A DNA stretch of 64,000 nucleotides from JANQJA01 sp040880285 (GTDB taxonomy: Bacteria; Pseudomonadota; Gammaproteobacteria; Pseudomonadales; Azotimanducaceae), in assembly GCA_040880285.1 (NCBI GenBank), contig JBBDIT010000055.1, forward strand, positions 244,825 to 308,824, in the 5' to 3' direction. Made by a program: the position numbers and the translations under genes. Shown piece after piece: positions 18,078-26,337 of this stretch. The notes under the pieces were generated by a model, which saw only the letters and a list, made by a program, of their open reading frames with translations, was not told where the DNA came from and made no database searches. How positions within the stretch are numbered: position 1 is the first letter of the stretch; each line of letters begins with the position of its first letter.

Positions 18078-19223
18078 ATGGCGTGGAATGAGCCTGGTGG
18101 CGGGGGCGACAAAGATAAAGACCCCTGGGGAAATCGAGGCGATGATGGCCCGCCTGACCTGGATGAGGCGTTTCGCAAATTGCAAAAAAGCCTTGGTGAA
18201 ATGTTCGGTGGTGGTAGTCGTGGATCAGGTGGCGGAGGTGCCGGCGGTTTCGGATTGAATTTCAATCTGGTGGGTCTGGGGCTCGGTGCGCTCTTCGTGA
18301 TCTGGTTGGTGATGGGCGTTTACACCATTGATGAGCAAGAACAGGGTGTGATCTTGCGATTCGGTAAGGTCCAGGAGCAAATTATCGGTCCTGGACTCCA
18401 TTGGAATCCACCGCTGATCGATCGAGTGCTACAAACCAACGTAACCAGCGTTCGTTCGCGTGAACACAGATCCGAGATGCTCACTGAGGACGAGAATATC
18501 GTCAAAGTGAATATGTCGGTGCAGTATGTGATTCGCGACGTCAAACAGTACCTGCTGCTAGTGAGTGAGCCTAACCAGAGCCTGTATCAGGCAACGGAAA
18601 GTGCGCTCCGGCACGAGGTGGGGAGTTCGACCATGAACGATGTCTTGACCGAGGGCCGGGTTGACCTCGGTCAACGTGTGCACGGCCGGATACAGACCTA
18701 CATGGATCGCTATGGCACCGGTATACAAGTCGACCAGGTCATTATTGACGAGACGGCGCCACCGGACGCGGTTCGCGCTGCTTTTGACGATGTGATCAAG
18801 GCGCGCGAGGATGAAGTTCGTTTCCGTAATGAGGCCAACGCTTTTGCCAACCAGATCATTCCGGAAGCACGTGGTCAGGCGCAGCGACTGCTGGAAGAAG
18901 CGCAAGGTTACCAGCAGCGCGTAATTGCCCAGAGCCGTGGTGAAGCAGAGCGCTTCAACAAACTGTTTGCCGAGTACCGCCTCGCGCCGGAAGTCACGCG
19001 CGATCGAATTTATCTCGATACAATTGAGTCCGTATTCGCCAACAGTACCAAGGTGATGATTGATGTGGAGGGTGGTAACAACCTGCTCTACCTGCCACTG
19101 GATAAAATCATGGAATTCAGGGGTCGGAGTCTTTCCGGCAGTTCGTCCGGATCAGTGACCAGTAATCCGACCGAACGGGTAGACACCAGCAGTCGACCAA
19201 GCAGTCGCCGGGGGGAGAGATAA
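18078..19223 (+). CDS. hflK: FtsH protease modulator HflK
   Basis: HflK is an inner-membrane SPFH/prohibitin protein that with HflC forms a large cage around FtsH. The N terminus is glycine-rich and cytoplasmic (residues 1-70). One membrane segment follows (about 73-95, GLGALFVIWLVMGVY), then the band-7 domain on the periplasmic side and a helical region rich in Glu, Gln and Arg. The C-terminal 40 residues are low-complexity Ser and Arg. The SD GGAG precedes the ATG. hflC starts two bases after the stop. Confidence 0.95.
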   Translation: MAWNEPGGGGDKDKDPWGNRGDDGPPDLDEAFRKLQKSLGEMFGGGSRGSGGGGAGGFGLNFNLVGLGLGALFVIWLVMGVYTIDEQEQGVILRFGKVQEQIIGPGLHWNPPLIDRVLQTNVTSVRSREHRSEMLTEDENIVKVNMSVQYVIRDVKQYLLLVSEPNQSLYQATESALRHEVGSSTMNDVLTEGRVDLGQRVHGRIQTYMDRYGTGIQVDQVIIDETAPPDAVRAAFDDVIKAREDEVRFRNEANAFANQIIPEARGQAQRLLEEAQGYQQRVIAQSRGEAERFNKLFAEYRLAPEVTRDRIYLDTIESVFANSTKVMIDVEGGNNLLYLPLDKIMEFRGRSLSGSSSGSVTSNPTERVDTSSRPSSRRGER

Positions 19224-19225
19224 TC

Positions 19226-20095
19226 ATGTCTGTAAAAAGCCTTGTATTAATTTTTATTGTGGCGGCAGTAGCCGTGCTCGGTGTGAATTCTGTGTATGTG
19301 GTTACAGAACTTGAACGTGCCGTCCTGTTGGAATTTGGTGCTGTTATCGAAGATGACATTGAATCGGGTCTCCACTTCAAGAAACCGTTTATCAACGACG
19401 TGGTTAAATTTGAAGCGCGTATCCTGACTCTTGATGCGGATCCGGAACGATTTCTGACGCTGGAGAAGAAGGCGGTGATCGTTGATTCATTTGCCAAATT
19501 CAAGGTCAATGACGCGAAACGGTTTTATACGGCAACATCCGGTGACCCGCGTCGCGCAGAATTGTTACTCCGACAGCGGGTCAACAATGGCTTGCGTAAC
19601 GAAATTGGCATTCGCAGTTTGCATGAAGTGGTGTCAGGTGAACGTGACCAGTTGATGAATGTATTGACCCGACGACTTGATGAGGTCGCGCGCCAGGAAC
19701 TCGGTGTGGAAATCGTCGATGTACGGGTAAAGCGGATCGATCTACCGCCTGAGGTGAGCCAATCGGTTTATAACCGGATGAACACAGAGCGGGACATTGA
19801 AGCGAGGCAACATCGGGCCCAGGGTCAGGAGCTGGCTGCCGGAATTCGCGCTGACGCGGAAAAGCAAAAGGAAGTAATTCTGGCCGAGGCTTACGCCCAG
19901 GCAGAGGAGATTCGAGGTGAAGGTGATGCCCAGTCAGCAGCCATCTATGCGGCTGCTTTCAACAAGGATCCGGAGTTCTATAAGTTTTACCGAAGTATGT
20001 CGGCGTACTTGAGCACGTTTAATAATGAAAGCGATGTTCTTTTGGTGGATCCCAAGAGTGACTTCTTTCAATACTTGAACAAGAGTCGCAATTGA
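19226..20095 (+). CDS. hflC: FtsH protease modulator HflC
   Basis: HflC is the partner of HflK in the FtsH-HflKC complex. A single N-terminal membrane segment (about residues 5-25) is followed by the SPFH domain and a long helical part. The C terminus has FYRSMSAYLSTF, the conserved element of the family. The length of 289 residues matches other HflC proteins. A hairpin oriented as a minus-strand terminator begins directly at its stop codon. Confidence 0.96.
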   Translation: MSVKSLVLIFIVAAVAVLGVNSVYVVTELERAVLLEFGAVIEDDIESGLHFKKPFINDVVKFEARILTLDADPERFLTLEKKAVIVDSFAKFKVNDAKRFYTATSGDPRRAELLLRQRVNNGLRNEIGIRSLHEVVSGERDQLMNVLTRRLDEVARQELGVEIVDVRVKRIDLPPEVSQSVYNRMNTERDIEARQHRAQGQELAAGIRADAEKQKEVILAEAYAQAEEIRGEGDAQSAAIYAAAFNKDPEFYKFYRSMSAYLSTFNNESDVLLVDPKSDFFQYLNKSRN

Positions 20096-20119
20096 AAAAA
20101 AGGGGAGATCATTCTCCCC
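20095..20119 (-). terminator. Canonical rho-independent terminator in the minus orientation
   Basis: GGGGAGA (20102-20108), loop TCAT, TCTCCCC (20113-20119) forms a perfect seven-base GC-rich stem. Seven A residues lie before it on the plus strand, which read as a T-run after the stem on the minus strand. It would stop transcription running antisense into hflC. On the plus strand there is no T-run, so it is a poor terminator for hflC. No minus-strand gene lies next to it. Confidence 0.65.
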
Positions 20120-20156
20120 GGATTCCATTGATCGTTCTTGACGGTAAACTTTCACT

Positions 20157-20354
20157 TTGGATATTCCTGTGTGGCATGATCTCGGCGTTGCCTTGTGCCT
20201 TGTCCTTGTAATCGAGGGTATTATTCCTTTTCTCTATCCGAGGCGATGGAAAGAAATGGTCTGGATGCTTGCCGAGATCGATGACAAAACCATGCGGGTT
20301 GTCGGGCTTGTGAGCATGATGCTCGGTACGGGACTTTTGTACCTGATTAACTAG
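20157..20354 (+). CDS. DUF2065 (YjeT-like) small membrane protein
   Basis: A 65-residue protein with two membrane segments (about 8-27 and 46-63) and the central motif LYPRRWKEM typical of the YjeT/DUF2065 family. Its function is unknown. The start is TTG at 20157, since an in-frame TAA lies at 20145-20147; GTG at 20169 is an alternative. A DUF2065 gene between hflC and hisZ or purA is common in gammaproteobacteria, which supports the call. Confidence 0.85.
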   Translation: MDIPVWHDLGVALCLVLVIEGIIPFLYPRRWKEMVWMLAEIDDKTMRVVGLVSMMLGTGLLYLIN

Positions 20355-20384
20355 ACTCGCGGGATAAAAATCTGGAGTTCGGAC

Positions 20385-21554
20385 ATGAGTATTGCTGACC
20401 GTTGGCTTCTGCCCGATGGTGTCGAAGAGGTGTTGCCGCCCCAGGCGGCGCACCTGGAAGCAGTCCGTCGGCGTGTCCTTGACCGGTTTTCTGCCTGGGG
20501 TTACGAGCTTGTCATCACGCCCATGGTGGAATATCTGGAGTCGCTCCTGACAGGCACAGGACGGGATCTTGATCTCAAGACGTTCAAGGTCACCGATCAG
20601 GTTTCAGGGCGTATGATGGGCATTCGGGCGGACATTACGCCTCAGGCTGCGCGGATTGACGCCCATAGCCTGAAACGGGATGGCATTGTCCGGTTATGTT
20701 ATGCAGGTACCGTATTACATGCCCAGGCTGACAACCAGTTGGCATCACGTACACCGATCTCTGTGGGTGCTGAACTGTTCGGGGAAACCGGCACCAGGGG
20801 TGATCTGGAGATTGTCAGTCTGATGATCGAAGTGGTCAAAAGGGAAGGCATCAGCCCGGTCCACATCGAATTGGGTGATGTTGGAATTTTTCGCGAACTG
20901 GCGAGGCGAGCAGATCTTGGTGCTGCTGATGAAGAGCGCTTGTTCGAGCTGATCCAGCAAAAATCCGGCGTTGAAATTGAAGCGGCAGTGAAGGAGTTGG
21001 GCATTGCAAGCCCTGAGGCGGACAAAATCACTGCCCTGGCCGCTCTCTACGGCGGAGAGGAAGTCCTGGCGCTGGCGCAGGAATCCTTTTCTTCAAACCC
21101 GGGCATCATGGCGCGCCTTGAAAGTTTAAAAGAAGTCGCGGATGGCCTGAAAGTTCGCTTCCCTGACATCGATATCTACTATGACCTGAGTGAGCTTCGA
21201 GGCTATAACTATCACACCGGGATCGTGTTCGCTGCCTATATGGGTTCAAGCGGCCAACGCCTTGCCAAGGGCGGTCGTTACGATCATGTGGGTGAGGTTT
21301 TTGGACGTGCACGAGCCGCCACAGGTTTTGACGTGGATCTCAAGGGCCTTGCATCCCATAGTGTCATTGAACTGGACCCGGGCCAAAGAGTGCTGGCTCC
21401 CCTGCTGGACAATCGGGAGCAGGGAGGGCGCTGGACATTCATCAGTCAGCTTCGGGAAGAAGGCTATATCGTGGTTGAATCCGATGTTGCCGCTGACTGC
21501 GAGCTGAAAGTGGTGGATGTGGATGGCTACTGGAGACTGGTCGAGATTAGTTGA
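20385..21554 (+). CDS. hisZ: ATP phosphoribosyltransferase regulatory subunit HisZ
   Basis: HisZ is a catalytically inactive paralogue of histidyl-tRNA synthetase that activates short-form HisG, the first enzyme of histidine synthesis. The 389-residue protein has the class II synthetase fold with motifs resembling HisS (LDLKTFKVTDQVSGRMMGIR; GRYDHVGEVFGRARAATGF) but lacks the tRNA-binding C domain. Its presence implies that this organism has a short HisG elsewhere. It sits directly before purA, as in Pseudomonas. Confidence 0.93.
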   Translation: MSIADRWLLPDGVEEVLPPQAAHLEAVRRRVLDRFSAWGYELVITPMVEYLESLLTGTGRDLDLKTFKVTDQVSGRMMGIRADITPQAARIDAHSLKRDGIVRLCYAGTVLHAQADNQLASRTPISVGAELFGETGTRGDLEIVSLMIEVVKREGISPVHIELGDVGIFRELARRADLGAADEERLFELIQQKSGVEIEAAVKELGIASPEADKITALAALYGGEEVLALAQESFSSNPGIMARLESLKEVADGLKVRFPDIDIYYDLSELRGYNYHTGIVFAAYMGSSGQRLAKGGRYDHVGEVFGRARAATGFDVDLKGLASHSVIELDPGQRVLAPLLDNREQGGRWTFISQLREEGYIVVESDVAADCELKVVDVDGYWRLVEIS

Positions 21555-21608
21555 TTGGTGGCAGACTAGCTCAAACCTGAATTGGATTTACAGACTGGAC
21601 AAAGCGTG

Positions 21609-22865
21609 ATGGGTAAGAACGTCGTTGTAATTGGTACGCACTGGGGTGATGAGGGTAAGGGCAAGATCGTTGACCTTCTGACTGAAAAGGCCGGCGCGGT
21701 GGCGCGCTTCCAAGGTGGCCACAATGCCGGCCACACGCTTGTGGTGGGTGGACACAAGACGGTTTTGCACCTGATTCCTTCGGGTATTTTGCACGATCAG
21801 GTGCAGTGCCTGATAGGTAACGGCGTCGTGCTGTCGATACCAGCCTTGTTTAAGGAAATCGTTGAGCTTGAAGAGGTCGGTGTGGCAGTTCGTGAACGGA
21901 TGCTGGTGAGTCCCGGTTGCCCGCTCATATTACCCTACCATGTGGCGCTCGATTTGATGCGAGAGCAGGTGCGGGGCAACCAGAAGATCGGTACCACAGG
22001 GCGTGGCATCGGTCCTGCTTACGAGGACAAGGTTGCAAGACGTGGCCTTCGAGTGGCTGATCTTTACTATCCCGAGCGATTTCAGGCTTCCGTCGAAGAA
22101 ATACTCGATTATCACAATTTTGTGCTTGAGAAATACTTCAATACCGGGCCGGTGAGTCTGCAACAGACACTCGATGAGTCCCTGGGGCTGGCAGATGAAC
22201 TAAAGCCCATGGTGGGTGACGTGGTTGACCGGTTGGAAATGCTGCAGAAGTCGGGAGCCAATATTCTGTTCGAGGGGGCGCAGGGTTCGCTTCTCGATAT
22301 TGACCAGGGCACCTATCCTTTCGTTACCTCGTCCAATACGACGGCCGGTGCCATCAGCAGTGGTTGCGGTGTAGGGCCACGGGATCTCGATTATATTCTC
22401 GGCATTACCAAGGCCTATACTACCCGGGTCGGCTCGGGTCCGTTTCCCACAGAGCTGTTTGACGCTGTCGGTAGCCGACTCGCTGACAAAGGTAAAGAGT
22501 TTGGTGCAACCACGGGGCGGCCCCGGCGTTGCGGCTGGTTCGATGCTCATGCACTCAAGCGAGTCATTCGCATCAACAGCATGTCAGGGCTTTGTATCAC
22601 CAAGATGGATGTGCTCGATGGTCTCGAGTCGGTTGCCATCTGTATTGATTACAAAAACCCTGCCTCAGAGTCGCCCGAGCCGGTTTACGAGGAGCTTCCG
22701 GGCTGGAAGGATTCCACCGTCGGCGTGCAATCGGTCGATCAGTTGCCGGCCAATGCCCGGGCTTATTTGAAACGGATAGAGGAAGCGTGCGGGATACCGA
22801 TAGACATTGTTTCTACCGGGCCGGATCGCACCGACACGATTATCCTCAAACATCCATTTGCATGA
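21609..22865 (+). CDS. purA: Adenylosuccinate synthetase
   Basis: PurA joins IMP and aspartate with GTP to give adenylosuccinate in AMP synthesis. The start at 21609 gives the family N terminus (GKNVVVIGTHWGDEGKGK) with the catalytic Asp14. Other landmarks are GGHNAGHT, TTGRGIGPAY and the FEGAQGSLLDID segment. The product is 418 residues. An in-frame TTG 27 bases upstream would only add an unconserved extension. It closes the long plus-strand run from nnr. Confidence 0.97.
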   Translation: MGKNVVVIGTHWGDEGKGKIVDLLTEKAGAVARFQGGHNAGHTLVVGGHKTVLHLIPSGILHDQVQCLIGNGVVLSIPALFKEIVELEEVGVAVRERMLVSPGCPLILPYHVALDLMREQVRGNQKIGTTGRGIGPAYEDKVARRGLRVADLYYPERFQASVEEILDYHNFVLEKYFNTGPVSLQQTLDESLGLADELKPMVGDVVDRLEMLQKSGANILFEGAQGSLLDIDQGTYPFVTSSNTTAGAISSGCGVGPRDLDYILGITKAYTTRVGSGPFPTELFDAVGSRLADKGKEFGATTGRPRRCGWFDAHALKRVIRINSMSGLCITKMDVLDGLESVAICIDYKNPASESPEPVYEELPGWKDSTVGVQSVDQLPANARAYLKRIEEACGIPIDIVSTGPDRTDTIILKHPFA

Positions 22866-22920
22866 TGAGGGTTACTTTCCGGTTCGAGACCTGCATGGTG
22901 CTCGCAGAACTAACCGTGGA

Positions 22921-22940
22921 AGAGACTGCGGTCAGTCTCT
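22921..22940 (+). terminator. Hairpin after purA, possible terminator
   Basis: AGAGACTG-CGGT-CAGTCTCT is a perfect eight-base stem with a four-base loop, 55 bases after purA. No T-run follows, so intrinsic termination is uncertain. Confidence 0.35.
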
Positions 22941-22962
22941 CATACGCAGGCCGGCCCTGGGA

Positions 22963-23004
22963 GTTTTAACACACGGGTTTTAACACACGGGTTTTAACAC
23001 ACGG
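22963..23004. repeat. Three perfect tandem copies of a 14-base unit
   Basis: The unit GTTTTAACACACGG is repeated three times without a mismatch (22963-22976, 22977-22990, 22991-23004). The array lies between purA and tRNA-Leu, 38 bases beyond the tRNA 3' end. Perfect identity suggests recent slippage or an active variable-number repeat. Confidence 0.9.
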
Positions 23005-23042
23005 GTGCTATCGAGTATTGCGATCCAGCCCGTTGTGTGACC

Positions 23043-23129
23043 TGGTGCCGAGGAGAGGACTTGAACCTCCACGGGGTTGCCCCCACTAGCACCTGAAGCT
23101 AGCGTGTCTACCAATTTCACCACCTCGGC
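23043..23129 (-). tRNA. tRNA-Leu(CAG)
   Basis: Read on the minus strand this is a class II tRNA. The acceptor stem is GCCGAGG paired with CCTCGGC, the anticodon stem CTAGC/GCTAG encloses loop TTCAGGT with anticodon CAG, and a long variable arm is present. The T loop is GTTCAAGTC, and a genomically encoded CCA lies at 23043-23045. It reads CUG codons. A strong promoter lies at 23143-23171. Confidence 0.96.
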
Positions 23130-23142
23130 ATGAGGACGCGGA

Positions 23143-23171
23143 AGGTTACTAGGGCGTATGATGACTGTCAA
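23143..23171 (-). promoter_or_regulatory. Sigma70 promoter of tRNA-Leu
   Basis: On the minus strand a perfect -35 TTGACA (23166-23171) and a -10 TAACCT (23143-23148) are 17 bases apart. The tRNA begins 14 bases after the -10, with a GC-rich discriminator, as expected for a stable RNA promoter. Confidence 0.7.
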
Positions 23172-23203
23172 TAAACACGATAACAGGATATAGAGAGGCG
23201 AGA

Positions 23204-25555
23204 TTGAGTCGAGATCCACACAGGCAAAGAGAAGCGAGGAAATACGAAAATCCCATCGCCAGCCGGGAACATATCCTTACGATAATGGAGCGGCTGGGAG
23301 AGCCAGCGAGCTTCAAGCGCCTGGCAAAAGAACTGTCGCTTGAACAGGGTAACGACCGGGATGCATTAAAGGCGCGGTTGGGTGCGATGGTACGGGACGG
23401 TCAATTGGTCGTGGATCGGCGCAATGTGTATGCAATTGCGAGCCGGATGGAACTTGTCGCGGGGAAGATCAGCGCCCATGCAGACGGCTTCGGTTTTTTA
23501 GTCACGGCTCCGGACGAAGAAGATGTCTTTCTGGCGTTCCGCCAGATGAAGGCAGTGTTCCATGGCGACAAGGCGCTGGTACGTATTCGCGGAAAAGACC
23601 GCCGCGGTCGAAGCGAAGGTGAAATTATTGAGGTCACTGAACGCAACACAGAACAATTGGTGGGCAGGCTCTATTTTGAAGAGGAACTGGCTTTCATTGA
23701 ACCGCTTAATAATCGTATCAACCACAAGATACTGATCAAGGGTGACGGGCTTGCTGATAACAAGGCTGGCCAGATTGTGGTTGCAACCATCATCGAACAA
23801 CCTTCCCTTCACAATATTCCAAGAGCCGAATTAACCGAAGTATTGGGTGATCAGTTGACGCCGGATATGGAAGTCGAAATCGCGTTGCGAAATAACGACA
23901 TTCCGGTCAATTTTAGCGACGAAGTCATTGAAGCTGTGGATCCTATGCCGATCAGGGTTGAGCAGACTGACAGACAGGATCGGATCGACCTACGGGAAAT
24001 ACCGTTTGTAACCATTGACGGTGAAGATGCCCGCGACTTCGACGATGCAGTTTATTGTGAGCCTAAAGACCGTGGTGGTTGGCGATTGTTTGTTGCCATT
24101 GCGGATGTGGCGCACTACGTGCACACAGGTAGTCCATTGGACGATGCAGCCTACGAGCGGGGTACTTCAGTTTACTTTCCGCAGTATGTCGTTCCGATGC
24201 TGCCGGAAAAACTGTCTAACGGTCTTTGTTCGCTGAATCCGGACGTGGATCGACTGGCGGTGGTTTGTGAAATGACCATTTCTTCAAATGGCCGGATCAG
24301 TGGTTACCAGTTTTATGAGAGCACGATCAAATCCCACGCGCGCCTAACCTACACCGAAGTCGCAAAGGTAATAAGTGGCGACGACGGTGGACCAAATACC
24401 AGACAGGTACGTGACGACCTGGAGGAACTTCACACGCTTTATAAAGTGCTGCTTGAAAAACGTAAAGAACGTGGGGCACTTGACTTCGATTCGACCGAAT
24501 TGCAGTTCGCGTTCGATGAACAGGGCGCGGTTACAACCATTACGCCCAGGGTCCGGAATACAGCACACAAGGTGATCGAGGAATGCATGTTGTGCGCAAA
24601 TGTCTGTGCTGCAAGGTTTATTGCCAGACACGGTAAACCCGGGCTTTATCGGGTTCATGAAGGCCCGGATGTAGAAAAGCTGGAGTACCTGCGTGAATTC
24701 CTTGGTCGTTTCGGTATTGATATGAAAGGTGGTGAAATTCCCACCGCGCTTGACTTTCAACGCGTGATTGACCAGTTGCGTGGTCAGGTGAATGGCCATG
24801 TATTGCAGATGGCGTTACTGCGGACCATGAAGCAGGCGGTCTACCAGCCCGAGAACAAGGGACATTTTGGCTTAAACTACACCGAGTATGCGCACTTTAC
24901 GTCTCCCATCAGGCGCTATCCGGATTTACTGATGCATCGGTTGATTAAATCGATAATCCATAGTCGGACCCGCACCAATGCTGTGGTAAGACTTGGGAAA
25001 CCGCTCAAGCGGGACTTTTATCCATATACCACCGGGGATGTGTCGGCGTTTGGAGAACACTGTTCCTTTGCTGAACGACGAGCAGATTCGGCTGTATACG
25101 ATGTGCTTGAATGGATCAAGTGCGACTACATCAGTGAGCGGGTAGGTGATATTCATGACGGTGTGGTCACGGGTGTTGCCAAGTTCGGCTTCTTCGTTGA
25201 GTTGACCGACGTATTCGTGGAAGGACTGGTGCATGTGAGTACGTTGATCGGCGATTACTATCACTATGATCAGGGTAGCCAGAGCCTCATCGGTGAACGC
25301 AGTAAGCGGGTCTATGGTATGGGCGACGCGGTCTGTGTACAAATCTCGCGTGTCGATGTAGATGAGCGCAAGATTGATTTTGAGCTGGTATCTCATTCCC
25401 CATTAAAGAGTCGTCGGCAGGTGAATCCGAAACGTCGATCCAAGGACGCCGGCAAAAATAAGTCGTCAAGTCAGCGTGGATCGAAGCAAAAATCGAAGCA
25501 AAAATCGAAGCAAAAATCGAAGAAAAGTGGTGAGCGTAAACGTCGCCAGTCATGA
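23204..25555 (+). CDS. rnr: Ribonuclease R
   Basis: RNase R is a processive 3'-5' exonuclease that can degrade structured RNA. The 783-residue protein has an N-terminal helix-turn-helix region, two cold-shock OB folds, the RNB catalytic domain (about 255-590, with DGEDARDFDDAV near 272), an S1 domain (about 640-730) and a basic tail (735-783). The start is TTG at 23204 with GAGAGG just upstream. The tail contains a lysine-rich KQKS repeat encoded by a 12-base DNA repeat. The stop overlaps rlmB by four bases (ATGA). Confidence 0.96.
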   Translation: MSRDPHRQREARKYENPIASREHILTIMERLGEPASFKRLAKELSLEQGNDRDALKARLGAMVRDGQLVVDRRNVYAIASRMELVAGKISAHADGFGFLVTAPDEEDVFLAFRQMKAVFHGDKALVRIRGKDRRGRSEGEIIEVTERNTEQLVGRLYFEEELAFIEPLNNRINHKILIKGDGLADNKAGQIVVATIIEQPSLHNIPRAELTEVLGDQLTPDMEVEIALRNNDIPVNFSDEVIEAVDPMPIRVEQTDRQDRIDLREIPFVTIDGEDARDFDDAVYCEPKDRGGWRLFVAIADVAHYVHTGSPLDDAAYERGTSVYFPQYVVPMLPEKLSNGLCSLNPDVDRLAVVCEMTISSNGRISGYQFYESTIKSHARLTYTEVAKVISGDDGGPNTRQVRDDLEELHTLYKVLLEKRKERGALDFDSTELQFAFDEQGAVTTITPRVRNTAHKVIEECMLCANVCAARFIARHGKPGLYRVHEGPDVEKLEYLREFLGRFGIDMKGGEIPTALDFQRVIDQLRGQVNGHVLQMALLRTMKQAVYQPENKGHFGLNYTEYAHFTSPIRRYPDLLMHRLIKSIIHSRTRTNAVVRLGKPLKRDFYPYTTGDVSAFGEHCSFAERRADSAVYDVLEWIKCDYISERVGDIHDGVVTGVAKFGFFVELTDVFVEGLVHVSTLIGDYYHYDQGSQSLIGERSKRVYGMGDAVCVQISRVDVDERKIDFELVSHSPLKSRRQVNPKRRSKDAGKNKSSSQRGSKQKSKQKSKQKSKKSGERKRRQS
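25481..25528 (+). repeat. 12-base tandem repeat in the rnr tail
   Basis: TCGAAGCAAAAA occurs three times exactly (25481-25516), with a fourth diverged copy to 25528. Each unit encodes SKQK, building the basic C-terminal tail of RNase R. Confidence 0.9.
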
Positions 25556-26295
25556 GTGACACAAGCGTAATGTTTGGTGTTAATTCCGTAACGACTTTTT
25601 TGCAGCGTGAGCCGGTTAACGCGAATCGACTATTGTTGCGTCAAGGAAAATTAACGCGCCGACTCAGGGAAATCGAAACCCTGGCCCACGAGCATGGAAT
25701 TGCCATTGAACGGGTTGAAGAGTCTGTTCTGGATACGATTGACCCAGGTGGCTCACACCAGGGCGTGGTGCTTGAGTTTGCAGGCAAAACGCTTCTTACC
25801 GCCAACCTTGATGAGATTTTGCACCGCGACACTCATCCACTGTTGTTTCTGGTATTGGATGGGGTCACCGATCCAAGAAACCTGGGTGCGTGCGTGCGCA
25901 GTGCAGCGACCCTGGGCGCGGATGCGGTCATTGTTCCCAAAGATAAGAGTGCGTCAATGACCCCGATTGCGATCAAGACTGCAAGTGGTGGTGCGTCACT
26001 CGTGCCTGTCATTCCGGTAGTAAACTTGTCCCGTTGCCTCGATGAGTTAAAACGTGGAAATGTCTGGATTGTTGGCACTTTGCTCGATGCCGGGACGAAC
26101 CTGGCTGACGTCGACTTGACTTGCCATATTGCGATCGTACTTGGCGCGGAAGATAAGGGGCTGCGTCACAATACGATTAAGCACTGCGACTTCCTCGCCA
26201 ATATTCCAATGGTTAATCCTGGACTTGGATTCAATGTATCAGTAGCAGCTGGTATTTGTCTGTATGAGGCTCACCGACAACGATTCAGTCGATGA
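25552..26295 (+). CDS. rlmB: 23S rRNA (guanosine(2251)-2'-O)-methyltransferase RlmB
   Basis: RlmB methylates the ribose of G2251 in 23S rRNA. The 247-residue protein has the SpoU substrate-binding domain (about 1-75) and a SPOUT knot methyltransferase domain with LDGVTDPRNLGACVRSA, VLGAEDKGLR and NIPMVNPGLGFNVSVAAG. The ATG overlaps the rnr stop. The rnr-rlmB pair is the usual order. Confidence 0.96.
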   Translation: MSDTSVMFGVNSVTTFLQREPVNANRLLLRQGKLTRRLREIETLAHEHGIAIERVEESVLDTIDPGGSHQGVVLEFAGKTLLTANLDEILHRDTHPLLFLVLDGVTDPRNLGACVRSAATLGADAVIVPKDKSASMTPIAIKTASGGASLVPVIPVVNLSRCLDELKRGNVWIVGTLLDAGTNLADVDLTCHIAIVLGAEDKGLRHNTIKHCDFLANIPMVNPGLGFNVSVAAGICLYEAHRQRFSR

Positions 26296-26337
26296 GCTGG
26301 ATGAGCGAGATGATCACAGAGACCTGACCGGAAGTTT

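Noticed and set aside
22963..23004. CRISPR-like array
   Set aside because: Units are 14 bases and directly adjacent with no spacers, so it is a simple tandem repeat.
22980..23219. Minus-strand open frame across tRNA-Leu (contains EVVKLVDTLASGASGG)
   Set aside because: It is the translation of the tRNA itself, a well-known false protein.
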